Positions 32,174 through 42,281 of a stretch of 64,000 nt of DNA are shown piece after piece. The notes beneath the pieces are model-generated. The model made no database searches. It was not told the DNA's origin and worked only from the letters and a program-made list of their open reading frames with translations. The stretch is from positions 56,990-120,989 of the forward strand of contig NZ_WIVE01000003.1 of the NCBI RefSeq assembly GCF_009601025.1, given 5' to 3'. The stretch's first letter is position 1. Each line of letters begins with the position of its first letter. Source of the stretch: Roseospira navarrensis (GTDB lineage Bacteria; Pseudomonadota; Alphaproteobacteria; Rhodospirillales; Rhodospirillaceae). Position numbers and translations under genes: made by a program.

Positions 32174-32857
32174 TCACACGACTCCCGTCTCGATCAGGCG
32201 GCGGAGAGTCCCGCCCAGCCGGTAGGACAGGTCGTGCGGGTGGATGGCCACACGCAGCGGCGTCCTACAGAACCGGGCGTGCTCCCGGTTCAGCGTGTTC
32301 CAGACCCGCACGGGGCCCGCGCGCCAGACGGTGTCGGCCTCGAACCCGATCATGGGGACCGGATGCCAGCGGCCCGAGCGGCCATCGATGAAACCCGTGA
32401 ACACCTCGTAGCGGGCGAACGGCAGCGCCGCCAGATCCCGGCGGGGAATCGCGCCCAGCGCCCAGGCGGGCGGCACGTAGAGGTCCGACACCGGCAGGTC
32501 GTGCGCCCCGAACCACGCATGGCAGCGGTCGATCAGGTCCGCGATCCCGTCCGCGTCCAGCGCCAGATGCTCGGCCACGTCGCGCGAGAGCAGCAGGCTG
32601 TGCAGGCGGTGCTTCAGCCCCCGCACGCGATCCACGCGATGGCGCCAGCCGTGCCCGGCCAAGCGATGGCCGGCGTCCGCCCAGCCCTGGAGCGTGCGGA
32701 TCTGGTCCGGCCGCCAGTCCAGCCCCGGCACGACCAGCAGATCCACCGGCCCCGCCCCATGGCGATCCAGCACCGCCAGCAGGTCGCCCACGGGCTCCAG
32801 GGTGCCCGGCATGACGTCGTGAATGGACAGGATCGGAAAAGCGGCCCGCTCAGCCAT
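32174..32857 (-). CDS. Polysaccharide deacetylase-like protein (DUF2334)
   Basis: The 227-residue protein has the NodB-like fold of DUF2334 proteins: FPILSIHDVMPGTLEPV near the N-terminus holds the first His-Asp pair, followed by GHRLAGHGWRHR (metal histidines) and the C-terminal VAIHPHDLSYR. These fit a metal-dependent de-N-acetylase or carbohydrate esterase. The start at 32857 overlaps the end of the glycosyltransferase gene by eight bases. Together with that gene and the sulfotransferase it probably modifies a glycan or glycolipid. The substrate is unknown. Confidence 0.82.
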   Translation of the reverse strand: MAERAAFPILSIHDVMPGTLEPVGDLLAVLDRHGAGPVDLLVVPGLDWRPDQIRTLQGWADAGHRLAGHGWRHRVDRVRGLKHRLHSLLLSRDVAEHLALDADGIADLIDRCHAWFGAHDLPVSDLYVPPAWALGAIPRRDLAALPFARYEVFTGFIDGRSGRWHPVPMIGFEADTVWRAGPVRVWNTLNREHARFCRTPLRVAIHPHDLSYRLGGTLRRLIETGVV

Positions 32858-33980
32858 GGCGGGTCGCGGGCGTGGGCGCACCCAGCACATCCAGCCAGCC
32901 CCGCAGGGCGGAGGCGTTCATCTCGCGGGCCCCTTCGGCGCCCAGGACCGCCTTGCGGTGGCGGATGGCGCTGTCCAGGCTCGCCACCCGGGCCAGGGCC
33001 TCGGCCACCGTCTCGCCGTCGCCGATGCGGAACAGCGCCCGGTCGAGCAGCGGCCATTCCGTGATCCCGCAATGGGTGGAGACCAGAACGGTCCGGCCCC
33101 GGGCCAGGGCCTCCAGCGCGATCGTGCCGAGCGATTCCACGTGCGATGGCAGTACCAGGACATCATGGGCGTCCATCACCCCCGGCAGGTCGCCGCGCGG
33201 CGCCCAGCCCGGCAGGGTGACGTTGGGCAGCCCCGCCGCCTGGGCCTCCAGCCGCGCCCGCTCCGGGCCGTCGCCGACGATGGTGAAGGCGATGTCCGGC
33301 AGCGCGCGGGCGGCGTCCATGACCGCGTCCACGTTCTTCTCGGGCGCGAGGCGACCCGCGAACAGCACCCGGCAGATCGGCCCCGAAACCGGGGTTACGG
33401 GTGGATCGATGAACACCCGAGGGATCGGGGTCCCCATCAGCCCCACGGTCGCCGCGCCCATATCCTTCGCCGCATCCGCCATCGCGTGCGAGTTGGCCAG
33501 GATCACGTCGCCCCGCTCGAACAGGAAGCGGTTGGCCATGCGCATGTAGGAGCGCGGAATCACGCCCAGCGCCGTGCGCCAGTACAGATCGGCGAGCCGC
33601 TCGTAGTGGGTATGGAACCCGACCACCAGCCGCGCCCCCAGCCCCCCGGCGAGGCGAGCGCCGAGCAGGCCCCACGGTCCCGGCGTCGGCACGATGATGG
33701 CGTGGGGCCGCAGGTCCTGAATCCGGCGCCGCACGGTGAGCGGGTTGGGAAGCTGCAGGGTCTGGGTGGAATCGCCGGGCAGCGGGAACGTGCCCCCCCG
33801 CAGGGTGTGTCCCTTGCCGGGTCCCAGCACTTCCAGCGCGGCCACATGGTCGCGCAGGTGCTCCGCGAGGTCGGCATAGTACGCGCCGACCCCGTTGCGC
33901 TCAGGCTCGGCGTCGGACACGATCGCGACGCGGAGCCTGTCCGCCGGCCAGGGCCCCAGGGGACCAGAGATGTCGGGCAT
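32850..33980 (-). CDS. Glycosyltransferase family 4 protein
   Basis: The 376-residue GT-B retaining enzyme is predicted cytoplasmic or membrane-associated. The N-terminal RVAIVSDAEPERNGVGAYYADL is the acceptor domain; VVGFHTHYERLADLY and ILANSHAMADAAKDMG follow. The nucleotide-sugar site shows RVLFAGRLAPEKNVDAVMDA, VGDGPERARLE and the EX7E region HVESLGTIALEALARG. The FHTHYE style resembles diacylglycerol glycosyltransferases (MgtA/SQD2 group), which hints at a glycolipid product but is not proof. It follows the sulfotransferase gene with two bases between them and overlaps the deacetylase gene. Confidence 0.88.
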   Translation of the reverse strand: MPDISGPLGPWPADRLRVAIVSDAEPERNGVGAYYADLAEHLRDHVAALEVLGPGKGHTLRGGTFPLPGDSTQTLQLPNPLTVRRRIQDLRPHAIIVPTPGPWGLLGARLAGGLGARLVVGFHTHYERLADLYWRTALGVIPRSYMRMANRFLFERGDVILANSHAMADAAKDMGAATVGLMGTPIPRVFIDPPVTPVSGPICRVLFAGRLAPEKNVDAVMDAARALPDIAFTIVGDGPERARLEAQAAGLPNVTLPGWAPRGDLPGVMDAHDVLVLPSHVESLGTIALEALARGRTVLVSTHCGITEWPLLDRALFRIGDGETVAEALARVASLDSAIRHRKAVLGAEGAREMNASALRGWLDVLGAPTPATRHG

Positions 33981-33982
33981 GG

Positions 33983-35122
33983 TCAGGCGCTCCCGTATCC
34001 GTCGGCGACCGCCGCCACGGTCTTGGCGTCCAGGCCGAAATCGCGCGCATCATAGCGGTGCCCGGAACGATAGGCCCGGGCCTCCCGGGCCGCCGCCTCA
34101 AGACCCCGCGCGAACTCAGGGGCCAGCGGCAGACCCAGCGTCCGATAGGCGGTCTCCACCGAGCCTTGCAGATCGGTCTTGAGGGCCCGCATGTCCAGCA
34201 CCACGTGGTCCGGGCCGCCCGGGGCCGGCAGAACGCGGTCCAGATTGGCGTAGTAGAACGCCAGCACATCGGTCATGCGGGCCGGGAAGACCCGGCCGTC
34301 CGGATCGCTGTCGAACAGCCGCACACCGCCCTGGATCGAGGACAGTTGCGAGGGCACGACCTGCTCGGGCGCCCTGTGACAGCGGATGAACCGGGCGTCG
34401 GGGAAGGTCTCCCGCAGCGCGCCGGCCAGACCGGCGAAGGCCGCGTTCTTGGAGAGCAGACGGCGGTCCAGCCCATGCACGTACAGGTGACGTTGCAGCA
34501 GGGCGCGATACGCCGCCATCAGACGGCGGCGCCGCGCCGGCGGCATGTCACGGTCGGCCGTTGCAAGCTGCCAGATCGGTTCGGCCCCCGGAACCGGCAC
34601 CACCAGGATGAAGCAGGCCATCACCGGCAGGAGGGCAAGGTAGTCCTCTTCCGGGGCGTCCAGCGCAGTGGCGTGGACGGCATCAAGCGCCCCGAACAGC
34701 CGGCGCTCGACCACGCCCAGCAGGCGGCCCAGGGGGCGCCCGATGCGCCGGTCCGCCGCCGCCAGTCCGCGCACGATCCGGCGTTGCAGGATCGACGGGG
34801 CCAGCAGGCATTCCCAGGTCGAAAAGGTGGTCAGCGCCGGGTCCCGGGCCAGGGTGCGATGCGCCAGGGTGGTGCCGCTGCGCGGCACGCCCAGGATGAA
34901 CACGGGGGCCCGCACGGGCACGCGCCGGAACCGCGGGAACAGCAGATGATCGAGGGCGAGGCAGAGGCCGTGCACCGCCTGGACGGCGGTGAACAGGGGC
35001 AGCAGCGCCAGCAGCACCGCGACGCGACGCACGGAGGGCGCCCGGCGCCCGGGGGGCGGCCGCCAAGCCGCGCCGATCAGGCTGCCATACCGGGTCAGAC
35101 TGTCCCAAAGCAGCGCGATCAC
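33983..35122 (-). CDS. Sulfotransferase family protein
   Basis: The PAPS-binding 5' loop is seen as FILGVPRSGTTLAHRTL. The 3'-phosphate region is suggested by RFIRCHRAPEQVVPSQLSS, and a C-terminal helix-rich part follows. A hydrophobic segment (VAVLLALLPLFTAVQAVHGLCL) precedes the domain and may anchor it to the membrane. I chose the GTG at 35122 (379 residues) because GAGGAG stands seven bases upstream; the frame also opens at an ATG at 35245 that lacks such a site and would add a low-complexity Arg/Gly stretch. It leads the three-gene glycan-modifying operon. Confidence 0.8.
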   Translation of the reverse strand: MIALLWDSLTRYGSLIGAAWRPPPGRRAPSVRRVAVLLALLPLFTAVQAVHGLCLALDHLLFPRFRRVPVRAPVFILGVPRSGTTLAHRTLARDPALTTFSTWECLLAPSILQRRIVRGLAAADRRIGRPLGRLLGVVERRLFGALDAVHATALDAPEEDYLALLPVMACFILVVPVPGAEPIWQLATADRDMPPARRRRLMAAYRALLQRHLYVHGLDRRLLSKNAAFAGLAGALRETFPDARFIRCHRAPEQVVPSQLSSIQGGVRLFDSDPDGRVFPARMTDVLAFYYANLDRVLPAPGGPDHVVLDMRALKTDLQGSVETAYRTLGLPLAPEFARGLEAAAREARAYRSGHRYDARDFGLDAKTVAAVADGYGSA

Positions 35123-35314
35123 CTCAGGCTCCTCAACAGGCTCTCGATGATGGGTGGTCACGGGCGTCGACCCCGGGCCCGACCGGCCCCGACGCCGTCC
35201 GCCGACACCGCCCGTCGGCCCGGTGAGACGTCCCGATCCTCTCATCTACCTAAGGGCCCGATCCCCGGACCGCAAATGACGGTTTGACGACAGCGCGCGC
35301 CCTGCGGCTCCGGA

Positions 35315-36676
35315 CTACGGCAGCAGCGGCGACCACGCCGGGTCCGAGGCCGCCGTGGGGGTCTGCACGGCCCGCTCGTTGAAGCCCGTCAGGTCCACGC
35401 TGTACAGCCGGGCCCCGCCGCCCCCGGGCTGCTCGCGGAAGAACATGAGCACGCGGCCGTTGGGCGCCCAGGTCGGCCCCTCCACCAGATAGCCCTCGGC
35501 CAGAATCCGTTCCCCGTTGCCGTCCGGCTTCATGACGCCGATGAAGAACCGCCCGCCCTTCATCTTGGTGAAGGCGATCAGGTCGCCGCGCGGCGACCAC
35601 ACCGGCGTTGCATATCGGCCGTCGCCGAAGCTGATCCGGTTGGCGGGACCACCGGAAGCGCTCATCACATAGATCTGCTGCGCGCCGCCCCGGTCGCTGT
35701 TGAACGTGATCTGGGAGCCGTCGGGCGAGAACGACGGCGACGTGTCGATGGCCGGGTTTGCGGTCAACTGCTGGGACTGCCGGGTGCGCAGGTCCATGAT
35801 GTACAGGTCGGTGTTGCCGCCGTCGGCCATGCTCATGACCACCCGGTTGCCGTCGGGCGAGAAGCGCGGCGCGAAGGTCATGCCGGGGAAGTCGCCGAGC
35901 AGCTCGCGCCGGCCGGTGTCGATGTTGAACAGGTACACCCGGGGCACGCCCTGATAGTAGGACATGTAGGTGATTTCCTGCGCCGTGGGCGAGAAGCGCG
36001 GCGTCAGGACCAGCGCCTGCCCGTCGGTCAGGTAGCGGTTGTTGGCCCCGTCCTGGTCCATGATGGCCAGACGCTTGGTGCGGTCCGTGGCCGGCCCGGT
36101 CTCGGCGATGTAGACGATGCGGGTGTCGAAGTACCCTTCCTCGCCGGTCAGCGCCTTGTAGATCTCGTCGGCCACCATGTGGGCCGCGCGGCGCCAGTTG
36201 GCGGGCTCGGTGACGATCTGCGAGCCCACGAGCTGCTGGCCCGCGAACACGTCCCACAGCCGGAAGCCGACCTGAAGCCGGCCGTCCGGCAGGACCTGCG
36301 TCTGCCCCTGCACCAGCGCCTGGGCGTTCAGGGCGCGCCAGTCCTCGAACCGGGGCCGGGTGTCCAGCGTCGGCAGGCTCTGGATGAAGGCCGCCGGATC
36401 GAGCGGGCGGAACAGCCCGGAGCCGCGCAGGTCGTTGGTGATGACCGCCGCCACCTCCCGGCCGCGCTGGGCGCCTGCGGGGTCGCGTCCCGGGAAGTCG
36501 GGGATGGCGATGGGCAACGGGTCCTGGCGGCCGCCGGTGATGTCGATCCGCACCTGGGCCGCCGCCGGCCCGTGGGGCAGCAGCAGGGCCAGGGCCACCA
36601 GGACCGTGGCGACCATCGTCAGCGCGGCGGCAAGACGCGGGGAAACCGGACGAAGACGGGGGCGAACGGAACGCAT
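35315..36676 (-). CDS. tolB: Tol-Pal system periplasmic protein TolB
   Basis: The 453-residue periplasmic protein has a signal peptide (helix [20 protein letters not shown], cleavage after AAA in PAAAQV). An N-terminal D1 domain ([21 protein letters not shown]) is followed by a six-bladed propeller with repeated PRFSPDG, PSFSPDG and PVWSPRG units. TolB links Pal to the inner-membrane TolQRA complex during cell constriction. The ATG at 36676 is chosen for the GAGGT site upstream. Unusually, pal does not follow and tolQRA do not precede it; an ABC transporter operon and the sulfotransferase operon flank it instead. Confidence 0.94.
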   Translation of the reverse strand: MRSVRPRLRPVSPRLAAALTMVATVLVALALLLPHGPAAAQVRIDITGGRQDPLPIAIPDFPGRDPAGAQRGREVAAVITNDLRGSGLFRPLDPAAFIQSLPTLDTRPRFEDWRALNAQALVQGQTQVLPDGRLQVGFRLWDVFAGQQLVGSQIVTEPANWRRAAHMVADEIYKALTGEEGYFDTRIVYIAETGPATDRTKRLAIMDQDGANNRYLTDGQALVLTPRFSPTAQEITYMSYYQGVPRVYLFNIDTGRRELLGDFPGMTFAPRFSPDGNRVVMSMADGGNTDLYIMDLRTRQSQQLTANPAIDTSPSFSPDGSQITFNSDRGGAQQIYVMSASGGPANRISFGDGRYATPVWSPRGDLIAFTKMKGGRFFIGVMKPDGNGERILAEGYLVEGPTWAPNGRVLMFFREQPGGGGARLYSVDLTGFNERAVQTPTAASDPAWSPLLP

Positions 36677-36746
36677 GGCTTGGACCTCGTGTCCCTGAAA
36701 GATGGCACCGGGGCGGGTCATCCCGGCCGGGAGTGTAGTCGATCCT

Positions 36747-36770
36747 TGATGCCCAAGGAATGGGGCATCA
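36747..36770. terminator. Hairpin at the end of the sugar ABC operon
   Basis: Perfect 8-bp arms TGATGCCC and GGGCATCA surround an 8-base loop, 42 bases after the leftward permease stop and upstream of tolB. No U-run follows. An 11-base G run lies next to it at 36780-36790. Confidence 0.45.
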
Positions 36771-36811
36771 CTGGGGCGCGGGGGGGGGGGACTTGCGCGT
36801 GGGCGCGCGCC

Positions 36812-37638
<827 letters not shown>

Positions 37639-37642
<4 letters not shown>

Positions 37643-38574
37643 GGCCGGGCCTCCGCCATACGGGCGCGCCCGGCGGTCAGCACCATGACCGCCACCAGGG
37701 CGATCACCAGCACCACCAGCGTCGCCGCCGCCGAGCCGGTGCCGGCGGACTGGAAGTCGATCAACTCCCGCCGGGCATAGACCGACATGGTCATGGTTGC
37801 GGGGCTGTTGGCGGTCAGCACATAGACCAGATCGAACACGCGCAGCGCATCCAGCGTCCGGAACACCACCGCCACCACCAGCGCCGGCCGGATCAGCGGC
37901 AGCGTGACCCGGACAAACACCCGCACGGGGTGGATGCCGTCCACGCGGGCGGCTTCGTAGATGTCGCGGGGCAGCATCTCCAGCGCGGCCAGCACCAGAA
38001 GGGCCATGAACGGCGTGGTCTTCCAGACGTCCACCAGGATCACCGAGACCATGGACAGCACCGGATCGGCGGTCCAGGCCAGCGGTTGGGCGATCAGGCC
38101 CAGGTCCAGCAGCACCGCGTTCACGACGCCGAACTGGTCGTTGAGCATCCAGGCCCACATCTTGGCCGAAACCACGGTGGGGATGGCCCAGGGCACCAGC
38201 ACGGAGGCGCGCACCCAGGCGCGGCCGGGAAAGCGTCGGTGCAGGACCAGCGCGACCATCACCCCCAGCACGGTCTCCAGGCTGACGGAGACGCCCGCGA
38301 AGACCAGCGTATTGCCGACCGAGCGCCACCACTGGGGATCGACCAGCACGCCGAAGGCCTGCCCGCCGAAGACGGCGTAGTAGTTCTCCCAGCCGACGAA
38401 GTCGGCCCCCGCGCCCGCCCCGGCCAGCGAGGCGTCGGTGAACCCCAGCCAGATGGTGCGGCCCAGCGGCCAGGCGGCGACGCACAGCAGCACCAGGGCC
38501 ATGGGCGCGATCAGCGCCCAGGCCTCCCGCACCCGCCGGGCGTGCAGGGGCGCCCTGCCGGCCCCGGCCATCAC
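37639..38574 (-). CDS. Carbohydrate ABC transporter permease (MalF type)
   Basis: The 311-residue permease has a leading helix at about residues 20-40, the motif GFTDASLAGAG of CUT1 permeases, and the coupling loop YEAARVDGIHPVRVFVRVTLPLI near residues 205-227. It partners the MalG-type subunit. It begins three bases after the binding-protein stop and overlaps the next permease by four bases, so the three genes form one tight operon. Confidence 0.9.
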
Positions 38575-38577
38575 GGC

Positions 38578-39879
38578 CTACCAGCCGCCGCGCTTGATGC
38601 GCCGAATCCGATCGGCCATGTCCGAGACAGCCGCCGACGGCTCGGCCTGGCCGCTCAGCACACCATGCACGCCATTGAAGAACGCCGTGCTAACCTGATT
38701 GTAGCGGTCGGCGGTCACCGTGGACGGCCGGGCCACGAGGCCGTCGATGACCTCCGCCATGTCGGCGATGAAGGGGGTGGCCTCCAGGATCGCCGGATCG
38801 CTGTAGAGGTCCGGACGCGAGGGGTTGAACGATCCCTCGATGGCGCGGCGCGTCTGCTCGGCCGCCCCGGTCAGATGGCGCACCAGCTCGATGGCCGCAT
38901 CCGGGTTCTCGGAATAGCGGGAGACCGCCAGATGCGCCCCGCCCAGGGTGGCGGCCGACTGCCCCTCCGGCCCGGCCGGCAGCGGGGCCACACCCACCTT
39001 GCCCGCCACCGGGCTGTCCTCGCCCTGGGCCAGCGACCAGGCGTAGGGCCAGTTGCGCATGAACACGGCCCGGCCGGACTGGAACAGGCCGCGCGCCTCC
39101 TCCTCGGCGTGGTTCAGCACCCCCGGCGGCGAGATGGTGCCGACCCAGCCGGCCGCGCGGTCGAGGGCGGCGGCGGCCTCGGGGGTGTCGATGGAGATCG
39201 TGCCGTTGGGCGCGACCACGGTACCGCCGCCGTGGCTGGCGACCCACTCCAGCGCGTTGCAGGTCAGGCCCTCGTAGGCGCGGCCCTGCCAGACATAGCC
39301 CCACAGGTCCTCGGCCCCGGCGGCGCGCTCGGCCGCCTGGATGGCCTCGGCCGCCTCGGTCAGCGCCGCCCAGGTCTCGGGCACCGCGACTCCGTGCGTC
39401 TCCAGCAGGTCCGTGCGGTAGTACAGCAACCCTGCGTCGATGAACCACGGCATGGCGACCATGCGGCCGTCCACGGTGTTGTTCTCGATCAGGACGGGCA
39501 GGTGCTCGCGGGCATCCTCGCCCATGGCCGGCCCCAGGTCCACCAGATGGTCCGCCAGCAGGCCGGGCCAGACCACGTCGATCTGCAGCACGTCGATGTC
39601 GCCTGCCCCGGCCGCAAGGAGCTGCTGGTAGAGCCCCAGCCGCTCCGTCGCCGAGTTGGGGATGGCGACCAGATCCACGGTGTGGCCGGTTTCCTCCGCC
39701 CAGGCCTGCGCGCCCTGCTCGCACAGGGTGCGTTCCTGGCCCAGCGCCGAGCAGGCGATGCGCAGGGTCTCCGCGCGGGCGGGCACGGCAGCCGCGAGCG
39801 CCGCGCCGAGCGCGCCCAGCGCCACCAGCATCCGACGTCCCGGGCGGCGATGGAGTCGAGGGATTCGGGGTCCGGTCAT
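38578..39879 (-). CDS. Extracellular sugar-binding protein of the ABC transporter
   Basis: The 433-residue family 1 solute-binding protein begins with a basic start and signal helix (MLVALGALGAALAAAVPARA, cleavage near ARA-ET). The mature part shows the alternating lobe pattern, with VLQIDVVWPGLLADHL, MPWFIDAGLLYYR and FMRNWPYAWSLAQ, which resembles trehalose/maltose-type binders (ThuE/LpqY group). GGAGGA precedes the ATG at 39879. It is divergent from uronate dehydrogenase, so uronic acids or uronate-containing sugars are possible ligands; this is inference from position only. Confidence 0.88.
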   Translation of the reverse strand: MTGPRIPRLHRRPGRRMLVALGALGAALAAAVPARAETLRIACSALGQERTLCEQGAQAWAEETGHTVDLVAIPNSATERLGLYQQLLAAGAGDIDVLQIDVVWPGLLADHLVDLGPAMGEDAREHLPVLIENNTVDGRMVAMPWFIDAGLLYYRTDLLETHGVAVPETWAALTEAAEAIQAAERAAGAEDLWGYVWQGRAYEGLTCNALEWVASHGGGTVVAPNGTISIDTPEAAAALDRAAGWVGTISPPGVLNHAEEEARGLFQSGRAVFMRNWPYAWSLAQGEDSPVAGKVGVAPLPAGPEGQSAATLGGAHLAVSRYSENPDAAIELVRHLTGAAEQTRRAIEGSFNPSRPDLYSDPAILEATPFIADMAEVIDGLVARPSTVTADRYNQVSTAFFNGVHGVLSGQAEPSAAVSDMADRIRRIKRGGW

Positions 39880-40052
39880 GGCGATCCTCCCTGTCTGTCG
39901 ATCTGGCGCTTCGGCTTGTTGGTTGCGACCGATGATAGGGCGAGGCCCGCCGCAGGGGAACCGCCCGAGGCCGTCCGGGTCCGCGCGGGGTGGAAACCGG
40001 GGGGCGGGACGGCCTACCCTGCGGCCCATCGCCCACAGCAGAGGACCGCCCC

Positions 40053-40868
40053 ATGCGCCCCATCAACCGGATTCTCCTGGCCGGCGCCGCCGGCGCCCTG
40101 GGCCGCCAGTTGCGCCCGTTCCTCGCCGGCCACTGCGCCCACCTGCGGGTCACCGACATCGCGGACATGGATCCGCCGGGCGCGGACGAGGAGGTCATCC
40201 AGGCCGATCTCGCCGACCCGGTGCCCGTGCTGGCCATGACGCGGGACGTGGACGCCGTGGTCTACGTCGCCGGCAAGGGCATGGAAGCGCCCTTCGACGA
40301 GATCCTGCGCGGCCACATGCTGGGCCTGTACAACGTGTTCGAGGGCGCGCGGAAGAACGGTGTGCGCCGGGTGATCTGGGCCAGTTCCATTCACGCCGTC
40401 GGGTTCTATCCGTTCAGCCAGGTGCTCGACAGCCGCACGCCGCCGCGCCCGGACACCAACTACGGCACCGCCAAGGCCTACGGCGAGGGGCTGGCGCAGT
40501 ACTACTGGGACAAGTACGGCATCGAATCGGTGTCCATGCGCATCTGCTCATGCTTCCCCGAGCCGGCGGACCGGCGCATGCTGTCCACATGGCTGAGCTA
40601 TGCCGACCTGAAGCGGCTGGTGGCCGCCGCGCTGACCTGCACACGCCCGGACCACACGATCATCTACGGGGTCTCCGCCAACACGCATGCGCCCTATGAC
40701 AACCGCTACGCCGCGCATATCGGCTTCCGGCCGGAAGACAACGCCGAGGCCTGGCGGGCGAAGGTGGAAGCCGAAAAACCGCCCTTCGCCCCCGGCGCGC
40801 CGGAGATCGCCACCCACGGCGGCGCCTTCGCCACGTTCGGGCACTTCGATGATCCTCAGCAGGACTAG
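40053..40868 (+). CDS. udh: Uronate dehydrogenase
   Basis: The 271-residue short-chain dehydrogenase has the NAD-binding GAAGALG at residues 11-17 and the catalytic pair Tyr137 and Lys141 in NYGTAKAYGE. The sequence follows the known Agrobacterium and Pseudomonas uronate dehydrogenases closely in MLGLYNVFEGARKNGV, RICSCFPEPADRRMLSTWLS and IGFRPEDNAEAWR. The enzyme oxidises D-galacturonate or D-glucuronate to aldarolactone with NAD. GAGGA lies before the ATG. It is divergent from the sugar transporter operon with 173 bases between them and probably shares its regulation. Confidence 0.88.
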   Translation: MRPINRILLAGAAGALGRQLRPFLAGHCAHLRVTDIADMDPPGADEEVIQADLADPVPVLAMTRDVDAVVYVAGKGMEAPFDEILRGHMLGLYNVFEGARKNGVRRVIWASSIHAVGFYPFSQVLDSRTPPRPDTNYGTAKAYGEGLAQYYWDKYGIESVSMRICSCFPEPADRRMLSTWLSYADLKRLVAAALTCTRPDHTIIYGVSANTHAPYDNRYAAHIGFRPEDNAEAWRAKVEAEKPPFAPGAPEIATHGGAFATFGHFDDPQQD

Positions 40869-40878
40869 CCGGGACGGG

Positions 40879-41469
40879 TTACCCGCCGCCCGCGCCGATC
40901 AGGATCGCCGCGATGCGGTCCTGTTGGCCCGCGGCCTCGGCCGGATCGACGGTGGGCGCCAGCAGGTTCTGCCCGAACACGTAGGCATAGAACAGCCGCG
41001 CCCGCGCGGCCGCCTCGTCGGGCGGCAGGCCCAGCGCCTCGAACAGCGGGGCCACATGGGCGAGACGCGCCGCGTCCACGGTGGCCACCGCCTCGGCCAC
41101 CCGCGCGTCGTGGCGCGCCCAGTCCCGCACCGCCATCTCGATGGCCATGCCGCGCGGGTTCGGCTGGTCCAGATAGCGCGACAGCAATCGGCGCAGCACA
41201 CCCTCGGCGGTCTCGTCCCCATCAGGGGTCACATGGCGCGCGATCACGGTCACGCGGCCGTCGCGCCAGCGCTCCAGCATGGCCGCCAGCAGATCGGCGC
41301 GGTCCTTGAAATGCCAGTAGAACCCGCCCTTGGTCACCGACAGGCGCCGGGCCAGGGGCTCGATCCGCACGTTCTCCGCGCCGCCCTCGGCGAGCATCGC
41401 GAACCCGGTCTCAAGCCAGGCATCCCGTTGAGTCTTGGCTTCCCGCAGCGGTCCCTCTCCCCTGGCCAT
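40879..41469 (-). CDS. TetR family transcriptional regulator
   Basis: The 196-residue regulator has an N-terminal TetR helix-turn-helix (about residues 12-58: AWLETGFAMLAEGGAENVRI, then LARRLSVTKGGFYWHFKDRADL) and a helical ligand domain (RRLLSRYLDQPNPRGMAIEMAVRDWARHD). The start at 41469 is chosen because the DNA-binding domain begins soon after it. It is divergent from the thioesterase gene with a perfect palindrome between them. It probably represses both genes in response to a small hydrophobic or acyl compound. Confidence 0.9.
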   Translation of the reverse strand: MARGEGPLREAKTQRDAWLETGFAMLAEGGAENVRIEPLARRLSVTKGGFYWHFKDRADLLAAMLERWRDGRVTVIARHVTPDGDETAEGVLRRLLSRYLDQPNPRGMAIEMAVRDWARHDARVAEAVATVDAARLAHVAPLFEALGLPPDEAAARARLFYAYVFGQNLLAPTVDPAEAAGQQDRIAAILIGAGGG

Positions 41470-41499
41470 CGCGCGCCTTGACGGGGCCGCCCCGCCTCC

Positions 41500-41513
41500 A
41501 TACGCTAGCGTAT
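41500..41513. promoter_or_regulatory. 14-bp perfect palindrome, TetR operator
   Basis: ATACGCTAGCGTAT lies in the 74-base gap between the divergent TetR and thioesterase genes. Its right end overlaps a TATAAAT box (41511-41517) pointing toward the thioesterase gene, so a bound repressor would block that promoter. Short spacing to the ATG and no ribosome site suggest a leaderless or near-leaderless thioesterase message. Confidence 0.75.
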
Positions 41514-41543
41514 AAATCAAACCACACCCGGACCCCGCCCGCA

Positions 41544-42011
41544 ATGACCGAAGCCCTGCCGGCCCATCCCCCGACCTTCTCGCCCGGATGCCCCGAGTAT
41601 GTCCAGCGGGTCCACGACAGCTTCCGCGAACAGGCGTTCATGCGCACCCTGGGGGCGAGCGTCGCGGAGGTCGCGCCGGGCACGGTCACGCTGGTCATGC
41701 CCTACCGCGAGGACCTGACCCAGCAGAACGGATTCCTCCACGCCGGCGTTACGGCGGCGCTGGCGGACAGCGCGGCCGGCTATGCGGCCTATACGGTCAT
41801 GGCGCCGGACAGCAACGTGCTGAGCATCGAGTTCAAGCACAACCTGCTGTCCCCCGCCATCGGCGCCCGGTTCCACGCCCGGGGTCAGGTGCTGCGCGCC
41901 GGCAAACAGATCGTGGTCGTGCAGGCGACGGTGACGGCCGAGCAGCCGGACGGGCGCGAGAAATCCGTCGCCCTGATGCAGGCGACCATGATGCAGGTGC
42001 GGCCCGCTTAG
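41544..42011 (+). CDS. PaaI-like hotdog-fold thioesterase
   Basis: The 155-residue hotdog protein of the PaaI/YiiD type has NGFLHAGVTAALADSAAGYAA, the active-site helix where Asn, His and Asp act on the thioester, followed by EFKHNLLSPAIG and LRAGKQIVVVQATVTA. It should hydrolyse an acyl-CoA, possibly aromatic, in the cytosol. It lies next to its probable repressor. The ATG at 41544 has no clear ribosome site. It is followed by a 270-base gap before the GGDEF-EAL gene. Confidence 0.9.
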   Translation: MTEALPAHPPTFSPGCPEYVQRVHDSFREQAFMRTLGASVAEVAPGTVTLVMPYREDLTQQNGFLHAGVTAALADSAAGYAAYTVMAPDSNVLSIEFKHNLLSPAIGARFHARGQVLRAGKQIVVVQATVTAEQPDGREKSVALMQATMMQVRPA

Positions 42012-42281
42012 CGACGCAGGTGTCGCCGGCGGCCCTCCGTTTCGCGGGACCCGGAAAAAATCAGCTACTTTCAGGTGCATTTCCTGAGGGCTTGGGCACC
42101 CATAAGAAGGGTGACCCCCTCCGATTTCCCCGCTACCCTGCGCTCTGCGGGACGCGCCCCCTCGTTCGGGTAGTGTTCCCGGAACCACCGCCCCCCCCCG
42201 GCCGGCCCTGGACACGTCACGGGCAGGACGCCCCCCGAGCCGCCGCGGCCGCGCGGGTCGTTCCGGAGACAGGCAAGAGCC

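Noticed and set aside
42012..42281. Possible riboswitch before the GGDEF-EAL gene
   Set aside because: Small hairpins such as GGGCACCC/GGGTGACCC are present, but no conserved core of the c-di-GMP or other known riboswitch could be matched.
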